Shown here one piece after another: positions 58,826-64,000 of a stretch of 64,000 nucleotides of DNA; the first letter of the stretch is position 1; every line of letters starts with the position of its first letter. Below the pieces are notes generated by a model, which was not told the DNA's origin, made no database searches, and was given only the letters and a program-made list of their open reading frames with translations. The stretch spans positions 62,001 through 126,000 of the forward strand of contig NZ_FOXW01000007.1 in NCBI RefSeq assembly GCF_900115825.1, in the 5' to 3' direction. This DNA comes from Desemzia incerta (GTDB lineage: Bacteria; Bacillota; Bacilli; Lactobacillales; Carnobacteriaceae). The position numbers and the translations under genes were made by a program.

Positions 58826-59686
58826 TTACTCTTGTAAGAACTCTTTTAAGGCTTCGACAATTGGAGTTAATGGTTTGCCTAATGTTGTTTCAAAATCAGT
58901 TGATGTTACATCCAATTCCCCATTACGAATATCGTTTTGGATCATTAAGATAAAACCAATCACTGGTTCTGGAACACCATTGTTGCTTAATACAGTCTCG
59001 TAGTCTGCATCATTCATAGCCACAACATCAAATTCTTTACCACTAGCAGATTTAAGAGCTTCGGCTAATGCTGCATAAGTAATAGGAGTACCTGACAGCT
59101 CTAGAATTTCTGGTGCAGCTGCTTTTCCGGTTAAAACGTTGACAGCAGCTTCAGCAAATTCGCGTTTCAATGCCCAGCCAGTTTTTCCTTCTCCAGCAGA
59201 ATACGTAAAGGGATGGCCAGCTGCAGCTGCATTGAGTGTGTCTGTTTCGTTTTCTAAATACCAATTATTGCGTAAAAAAGTATGAGGGATTTGAGATTCC
59301 GCAATGAGTTGTTCCGTTAAGATATGATCTTGGGCTAAAGGACTGTTAGATACAGAGCCTCTTGGGAAACTAGTGTAAGCGATAAACGATACACCTGTTT
59401 CTTTAGCCGCATGGACAACGTTTTTATGCTGTTCACCACGAGAAACAGCTCCGCCTGGCTGCGAGGACACGAAAAGCATACGATCGATTCCTTTAAAAGC
59501 TGGTATCAAACTGGCATAATCACCAAAATCAGCTATGCGGACTTCGACCCCCTGATCACGAAGTGCAGCAGCTTTTTCCTCCGTTCTCGCTAAAGCCACG
59601 ATGTTGTCTAAACCTACTTGTTCTTTCAAGTAGCCTAAAGCATAAGTTCCTAATTCTCCTGTTGCACCTGTCAATAAATAGTTCAT
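58826..59686 (-). CDS. NmrA-type NAD(P)H-dependent (quinone) reductase, QorB-like
   Basis: 286 residues, atypical short-chain reductase of the NmrA/QorB family. N-terminal TGATGELGTYAL binds NAD(P); RNNWYLENETDTL and FEAAVNVL-like segments follow the QorB pattern. No catalytic YxxxK is obvious, as is normal in this family. ATG 59686 follows AGAAAGGTTGG. Divergent from an HxlR regulator with a palindromic site between them, as in the ytfG/qorR arrangement, so induction by quinones or electrophiles is likely. Confidence 0.85.
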   Translation of the reverse strand: MNYLLTGATGELGTYALGYLKEQVGLDNIVALARTEEKAAALRDQGVEVRIADFGDYASLIPAFKGIDRMLFVSSQPGGAVSRGEQHKNVVHAAKETGVSFIAYTSFPRGSVSNSPLAQDHILTEQLIAESQIPHTFLRNNWYLENETDTLNAAAAGHPFTYSAGEGKTGWALKREFAEAAVNVLTGKAAAPEILELSGTPITYAALAEALKSASGKEFDVVAMNDADYETVLSNNGVPEPVIGFILMIQNDIRNGELDVTSTDFETTLGKPLTPIVEALKEFLQE

Positions 59687-59798
59687 TTTGTACCAACCTT
59701 TCTCTTTGTTAGACTTATTTTCATGAGAAACTTGTTTTTTTCAGGTTCTAACATTATGATAGAACTATAAGTTACTAATGTAAAGTAAGCACTTTTTA

Positions 59799-59811
59799 GT
59801 TACTTAGTAAC
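59799..59811. promoter_or_regulatory. HxlR operator candidate
   Basis: GTTAC-TTA-GTAAC, a perfect palindrome in the 160-nt gap between the reductase and regulator genes. GTTACTAA at 59771 is a second half-site. Confidence 0.55.
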
Positions 59812-59846
59812 CAAAAAGCAACTATTGTGAGGGGAAAGAATTTTTG

Positions 59847-60194
59847 ATGCGAGATGAATTAACAGCATGTCCAGTAGAGACGACTCTTTTGTTGATAAAC
59901 AATCGCTGGAAAGTATTGATCTTAAGGGAACTATTAGATGGTACTAAACGATTCGGTGAATTAAAAAAAGCAATCGGCAGTATTTCGTCAAAAGTCTTGA
60001 CGTCCCATTTGCGCTCTATGGAAGAAAGTGGATTGGTGGATCGCGAAGTTTTTGCAGAAGTACCGCCACATGTTGAATATACGCTGACAGAAACCGGAAA
60101 TAGTTTGAAGCCTATTTTGGACGCCATGAAAGAATGGGGCACAGACTATCAAGCAAAGATCAATTCCGAATTAAAAGAAGCAAAAGACAATTAA
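59847..60194 (+). CDS. HxlR-family transcriptional regulator (QorR/YodB-like)
   Basis: 115 residues. The N-terminal cysteine is in TACPVETTLLLINNRWKVLIL, and the recognition helix region is ISSKVLTSHLRSMEESGL. Related QorR and YodB proteins use this cysteine to sense diamide or quinones. ATG 59847 with GAGGGGAAAG 10 nt upstream. Paralogous to the regulator at 41575 (shared CPV-TT-L-I-N-WK and KVLT pattern). Confidence 0.9.
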   Translation: MRDELTACPVETTLLLINNRWKVLILRELLDGTKRFGELKKAIGSISSKVLTSHLRSMEESGLVDREVFAEVPPHVEYTLTETGNSLKPILDAMKEWGTDYQAKINSELKEAKDN

Positions 60195-60214
60195 AACACC
60201 AGCAAATGTAAATC

Positions 60215-60255
60215 AAAAAGAAGAACTGCATATTATAAGCGCAGTTCTTCTTTTT
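60215..60255. terminator. Bidirectional terminator between HxlR and nrdF genes
   Basis: Perfect 15-bp stem AAAAAGAAGAACTGC (60215-60229) / complement (60241-60255). T-runs on both strands serve both convergent genes. Confidence 0.92.
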
Positions 60256-60258
60256 GTA

Positions 60259-61215
60259 TTAAAAATCGTAGTCTTCATCTGCCATTGATTCAGCATTTCC
60301 CATAAGATATCCAGCTCCGACTTGTGAGAAAAAGTCATGATTCGATGTTTCAATTGAGATACCATTCATCACAATAGGGTTAACATCATCTAAATCAGCA
60401 TGTTCATAATAAGCCGGGAAACCCATATTTTGTAATGATTTATTAGCATTATAACGAACGAATGTTTTAACGTCCTCTGCAATACCTATTTGGCTATAAA
60501 TTTCTTCAGTATAAGCCAACTCATTTTCCATCAGATCTTCCAACAGCGGGTACATCCAATCTAATAATTTTTTTTGTTCTTCTTCAGGCAATTCATTATA
60601 AGTTAATTGGAATTTATACCCTAGGTAAGTACCATGTACTGATTCATCACGGATGATCAATTTAATAAGCTCAGCTAAGTTAGCCAGTTTATTACTGCCA
60701 CGGTACCACAATGGAGCAAAGAAATTACTGTAGTATAAGATACCTTCTAAGAATATACTTGCAATCTTCTTTTGCAAACCATTACCAGTTTTGTAAATAT
60801 CATTAATGCGTTTTGCTTTGTATTGCATCCGTTCGTCATTATTCATCCAATCATAAATCTCACTGATGCTTTTGATACTGTTCAAAGAAGTTAAGATCGT
60901 TCCATAACTCTTTGCATGTATGGATTCCATAAACAAAAAATTATTAAGAACAGCAGCTTCTTTATGAGTCCGGACATCCTCTCGCATAGCGTTAACACCT
61001 TCTTCAGATTGCAATGTATCTAGCAACGCCAGACCGCCAACGACCTTTTTGATAACGTCTTGCTCAACAGATGAAAGTTCTCGCCAGTCAGCTAAGTCGT
61101 TTGAAACAGGAACACGAGTGTCTAACCAGAATTGTGAGGTTGCTTTATCCCAAACGTAATCGTCTAACTCATCTTCAATTTTATTCCAATTTATTACCTT
61201 ATGTTTTGAAATCAT
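60259..61215 (-). CDS. nrdF: Class Ib ribonucleotide reductase small subunit, complete ligand set
   Basis: 318 residues. It holds the metal centre and tyrosyl radical needed by NrdE. By alignment in my head to Salmonella NrdF, the ligands are D66 (GLALLD), E97 and H100 (FMESIH), E157 (FLEG), E191 and H194 (RDESVH); radical tyrosine Y104 (AKSY). The C-terminal tail DEDYDF docks on NrdE. ATG at 61215 follows AAGGAGG. Third gene after nrdE and the paralogue at 61277, separated from the latter by 61 nt. Manganese/NrdI activation is known for the class; no nrdI or nrdH is visible here. Confidence 0.93.
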   Translation of the reverse strand: MISKHKVINWNKIEDELDDYVWDKATSQFWLDTRVPVSNDLADWRELSSVEQDVIKKVVGGLALLDTLQSEEGVNAMREDVRTHKEAAVLNNFLFMESIHAKSYGTILTSLNSIKSISEIYDWMNNDERMQYKAKRINDIYKTGNGLQKKIASIFLEGILYYSNFFAPLWYRGSNKLANLAELIKLIIRDESVHGTYLGYKFQLTYNELPEEEQKKLLDWMYPLLEDLMENELAYTEEIYSQIGIAEDVKTFVRYNANKSLQNMGFPAYYEHADLDDVNPIVMNGISIETSNHDFFSQVGAGYLMGNAESMADEDYDF

Positions 61216-61276
61216 AGGTAGTTTTCCTCCTTAAAATAGAATCCAGTATGTTAACGCTTGAATATGGATATATTTG

Positions 61277-62236
61277 TTAAAAGTCGTAATCATCTTCAGT
61301 CATTACATCGTCTTTATCAACTTGGAAACTGATGCTTGATTGATTGCCTGCTTCATGATGAGTTGCTTTAGTCAAGATCGTATTGATGGAATCAATATGA
61401 GGATTACTTGCACTTATTTCAGGGTATAAAGGATCGAAACCCAAACTTATAAGTGTTTTATCAGCTTGTTGTCGAACAAAATCTTTAACCTCCTCAAGCC
61501 AATCGGTTCCATGATAAATTTGTTCTATATAATCTAATTCATTGTTTACCAGATCAATCAACAAATCAAAGGTCCAATCTCTCAAATAGGCTTGTTCTTG
61601 CTGAGGCAATTCAGAGAAGCCTAGTTGAAACTTGTGACTGATATAGAAGCAATGTAAAGATTCATTCGCGAGTACTAACTGAATAATTTCAGAAACGTTC
61701 GTAAATCTCTTCTGCGTCCAGTACAGCAATGGAGCAAAGAGACCACTATAGGTTAAGACGCCTTCCAAGATTAAGTTGGCTGCTCGCTTTTGAAGCATAC
61801 TTCCCGTTTTATAAATGTCAAGAATACGGTCTAATTTGTATTGAAGTTCTGCATTGTTATCAGCCCATGTTAAAACATCATCAACTTCTGTCGGCTCATT
61901 AAATCCTATAAGAATGGTGTTATAAGCTTTAGCATGAACCGATTCAATAAATTGAATGTTATTGTAGATAGCAGCTTCCTGTTGAGTGTGTTTTTCTTCT
62001 TTGATTACCAAATATCCTTTCTCTGATTGAAAAGTAGCTATTGAAGCTAATCCAGCCAACGCTTTCATAAATACTGCTCTTTCATTTTCCGGAAGAGCTT
62101 CCCACTGTTGTTTTTCATTTGTAACTGGGATTCGAGTATCCAGCCAAAATAATGACGTTAATTTCTCCCAAGTTGAATGATCTAAATGATCTTCGATTTC
62201 GTTCCAATTGATTGCCTTGTAATGTAAGTAAGACAT
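61277..62236 (-). CDS. Divergent NrdF paralogue lacking the first aspartate ligand
   Basis: 319 residues, clearly homologous to the downstream NrdF over the full length. E98, H101, E158, E192, H195 and Y105 are present (FIESVH, LILEG, NESLH, AKAY), but the position of D67 is alanine (GLASIATFQ versus GLALLDTLQ). The NrdE-docking tail EDDYDF is kept. It begins 13 nt after nrdE with AGGAGG, so it is the first R2 made from the transcript. It may be a heterodimer partner, a regulatory subunit or a differently metallated R2. It is not the class Ie type, because its carboxylates are kept. Confidence 0.85.
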   Translation of the reverse strand: MSYLHYKAINWNEIEDHLDHSTWEKLTSLFWLDTRIPVTNEKQQWEALPENERAVFMKALAGLASIATFQSEKGYLVIKEEKHTQQEAAIYNNIQFIESVHAKAYNTILIGFNEPTEVDDVLTWADNNAELQYKLDRILDIYKTGSMLQKRAANLILEGVLTYSGLFAPLLYWTQKRFTNVSEIIQLVLANESLHCFYISHKFQLGFSELPQQEQAYLRDWTFDLLIDLVNNELDYIEQIYHGTDWLEEVKDFVRQQADKTLISLGFDPLYPEISASNPHIDSINTILTKATHHEAGNQSSISFQVDKDDVMTEDDYDF

Positions 62237-62249
62237 AATTTTCCTCCTA

Positions 62250-64000
62250 TTAAATCATGCATGATTCACAAGAATTTGCCATTGTAAACTCATCATCTTC
62301 GGTGTAAGTCCGGATATAGTAAAGTGATTTGATCCCTTTTGTCCAAGCGTAATTTCTCAGACGGTTCAAATCTCTAGTTGTCAGTTTTGGTGAAGCACCT
62401 GCTTTCCATTCATATAAACCTTCAGGAAGTATGGAACGCATAAATAAAGTCAAGCTCATACCTTGATCGATATGCTTTTGAGCAGCGGCATAAATATCAA
62501 TGATTTTACGCTGATCAAAGTCATAAGCTGATTTGTAGTATTTAAGAGTCTTATTGGAAAGGAAAGGTGCTGGATAGAAAATAGACCCCACTTTTTTCTC
62601 TTGACGATTCTCAATAAGTTGAGTAATTGGATGTAAAGATGCGCTCGTTTCGTTTACATATGAGATAGAACCGTTGGGCGCAACCGCTAAACGATTTCGG
62701 TGATACAAGCCATACTGATTGATTTTTTCTTTTAGTTCTTTCCAATCTGCAACAGTTGGCAATTGGATGTTAGCAAAGATGTTTTTTACTTTTTCATTTG
62801 CTATCGTGAATTCATTTTCTAAGTAAGAATCAAAGTATGAACCATCAGCATATTTGGATTTCTCAAATCCATAAAAGGTTTCTCCACGTTCTTGAGCTAT
62901 TTGGTTACTTGCCACCAAAGAATGATAGTTTAAAGCTAAAAAATAAGCTTCAGTGAGCTCGATGGATTCTTTTGAACCGTATTCAATCTGGTACAAGGCT
63001 AAAGCGGTATGCAATCCCATAGCGCCTAAACCAATCGTATGGTACATAGAGTTGCCTTTGCTGACAGTTGGTACTTCTAGCACATTGCTCGAATCTGTGA
63101 CAGTTGTTAACGCACGAACTGCCAAATGAACTGATTTAGCAAAATCAGGGGATTGCAGCATATTCATGATATTGCTTGAGCCTAAGTTGCAGCTGATATC
63201 TGTACCAGTTTGTTCATAAGATAAGTCAGCATTAAGTATCGAAGGTTCTTGTGGTTGGAGAATCTCTGAACATAAGTTGCTCATAATGATTTTTCCATCC
63301 ACAGGATTTGTATTGTTGGCTGTATCAATATTTAATATATATGGATAGCCGGATTCTTGTTGCAAACGAGAAATCTCTTGTTCCAATTCGCGAGCATTGA
63401 TTTGAGTTTTCTTGATATTCGAATTCGCGACCATGTTGTCATACTCAGCAGTCAAGTCTATGTATGAGAACGGGATACCATATTCCTTTTCTACACTGTA
63501 GGGACTAAATAGATACATCGGTTTGTTTGTTTTTATCAATTCATAATATTTATCAGGAACAACTAATCCCAAAGAGAGCGTTTTAACACGTATTTTCTCA
63601 TCTGCATTTTCTTTCTTAGTTGACAAAAAACCTAAAATATCTGGATGGAAAACATTCAGGTAAACAACTCCTGCGCCGTTACGTTGCCCAAGTTGGTTAC
63701 TATAACTAAACGCGTCTTCTAGCAGTTTCATTACTGGAAGAACGCCCGATGAAGCATTTGAGATATCTTTGATTTGATCGCCAGCTGATCGGATATTGGA
63801 TAGATTGACTCCAACTCCGCCACCAATTCGAGAAAGCTGCAAAGCAGAGTTTACTCCTCGGCCAATTGAGAGCATGGAGTCGTTAATGTCAATTAAGAAA
63901 CAAGAGATCATTTCCCCGCGTTTTTTCTTTCCGGCATTTAGAAAGGTAGGTGTAGCTGGCTGGTAGCGTTGCGAAATGAGCTCCTCAACAAGTTGGACAG
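62250..64000 (-). CDS. nrdE: Class Ib ribonucleotide reductase large subunit, 5'-truncated by window edge
   Basis: The visible part has 583 codons and stays open to the window end (TPTFLNAGKKKRGEMISCF before the ATG at 63911), so the start is outside. It reduces ribonucleoside diphosphates. Redox cysteine in EMISCFLID, catalytic NxCxE in MSNLCSEILQ, second redox cysteine in DISCNLGSSN, radical-transfer tyrosines in the AWTKGIKSLYYIRT region, and the C-terminal CESCMI pair that receives electrons from glutaredoxin-like NrdH. Operon order on the minus strand is nrdE - nrdF-like - nrdF. Confidence 0.95.
   Translation of the reverse strand, partial: VQLVEELISQRYQPATPTFLNAGKKKRGEMISCFLIDINDSMLSIGRGVNSALQLSRIGGGVGVNLSNIRSAGDQIKDISNASSGVLPVMKLLEDAFSYSNQLGQRNGAGVVYLNVFHPDILGFLSTKKENADEKIRVKTLSLGLVVPDKYYELIKTNKPMYLFSPYSVEKEYGIPFSYIDLTAEYDNMVANSNIKKTQINARELEQEISRLQQESGYPYILNIDTANNTNPVDGKIIMSNLCSEILQPQEPSILNADLSYEQTGTDISCNLGSSNIMNMLQSPDFAKSVHLAVRALTTVTDSSNVLEVPTVSKGNSMYHTIGLGAMGLHTALALYQIEYGSKESIELTEAYFLALNYHSLVASNQIAQERGETFYGFEKSKYADGSYFDSYLENEFTIANEKVKNIFANIQLPTVADWKELKEKINQYGLYHRNRLAVAPNGSISYVNETSASLHPITQLIENRQEKKVGSIFYPAPFLSNKTLKYYKSAYDFDQRKIIDIYAAAQKHIDQGMSLTLFMRSILPEGLYEWKAGASPKLTTRDLNRLRNYAWTKGIKSLYYIRTYTEDDEFTMANSCESCMI

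Noticed and set aside
61277-62236. Class Ie (metal-free, DOPA radical) R2 for the divergent NrdF
   Set aside because: Class Ie proteins lose three carboxylate ligands to residues such as Val/Gln, Pro/Ser and Lys. Here only the Asp is changed and all Glu ligands remain.

Overview
The window is a low-GC Gram-positive (Bacillota) chromosome segment. The ribosomal-protein sequences, the rpoBC / rpsL-rpsG-fusA-tuf / S10-spc-alpha / ecfA1A2T-truA / rplM-rpsI order and the codon use point to Lactobacillales, and I infer Carnobacteriaceae (Carnobacterium-like). That placement is an inference from gene content, not a database result.

Positions 1-8212 hold the 3' part of rpoB, complete rpoC with a strong terminator, a lone aldehyde dehydrogenase gene, and a divergent type IV prepilin peptidase. 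Positions 8319-13070 are the str operon (rpsL, rpsG, fusA, tuf) with a near-consensus promoter and a terminator. A 0.7-kb gap with short imperfect repeats follows, then ilvE. From 14891 to 29165 the S10-spc-alpha cluster runs without interruption (rpsJ to rplQ, including secY, adk, infA and rpoA), with a structured S10 leader and an internal promoter before infA. After it come the ECF vitamin-transporter energizing module (ecfA1, ecfA2, ecfT), truA, a small lipoprotein gene and rplM-rpsI with an L13-type leader.

From about 35 kb the window is accessory or variable. It holds a beta-lactamase-fold hydrolase, a two-domain sulfurtransferase, a YeiH-type exporter divergent from a LysR regulator, an SPFH membrane protein followed by a 39-residue membrane peptide gene, HxlR regulators, and an OpuC-type osmoprotectant ABC system. 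In that system the binding-protein gene is divergent from the permease-ATPase-permease genes. Next are a dehydrogenase, a non-Fe-S HhH glycosylase, a PPC-domain protein, a lectin-fold protein, a 42-residue small protein with a long conserved leader, and a thioredoxin-reductase-like flavoprotein.

Positions 50392-58790 look like a defence and mobile-element zone: a coupled Nudix plus PLD-helicase-DUF3427 pair, a divergent DUF262/DUF1524 (GmrSD-like) protein, an AraC gene fragment abutted by a group II intron whose reverse transcriptase is frameshifted, and an IS3-family remnant. After an NmrA-type reductase and its divergent HxlR regulator, the window ends in a minus-strand class Ib ribonucleotide reductase operon, nrdE-nrdF-nrdF. 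The nrdE-proximal NrdF keeps every metal ligand and the radical tyrosine except the first aspartate, which is alanine. The second NrdF has all of them.

The most unusual items are the tandem NrdF pair, the diverged promoter-leader-small-gene duplication (about 37.45-37.80 kb versus 48.69-49.03 kb), the 51-nt-period hairpin repeat before truA, a candidate terminator-bounded small RNA at about 40.2 kb, and the Nudix/PLD-helicase/DUF262 cluster. No tRNA, rRNA or CRISPR array was recognised.
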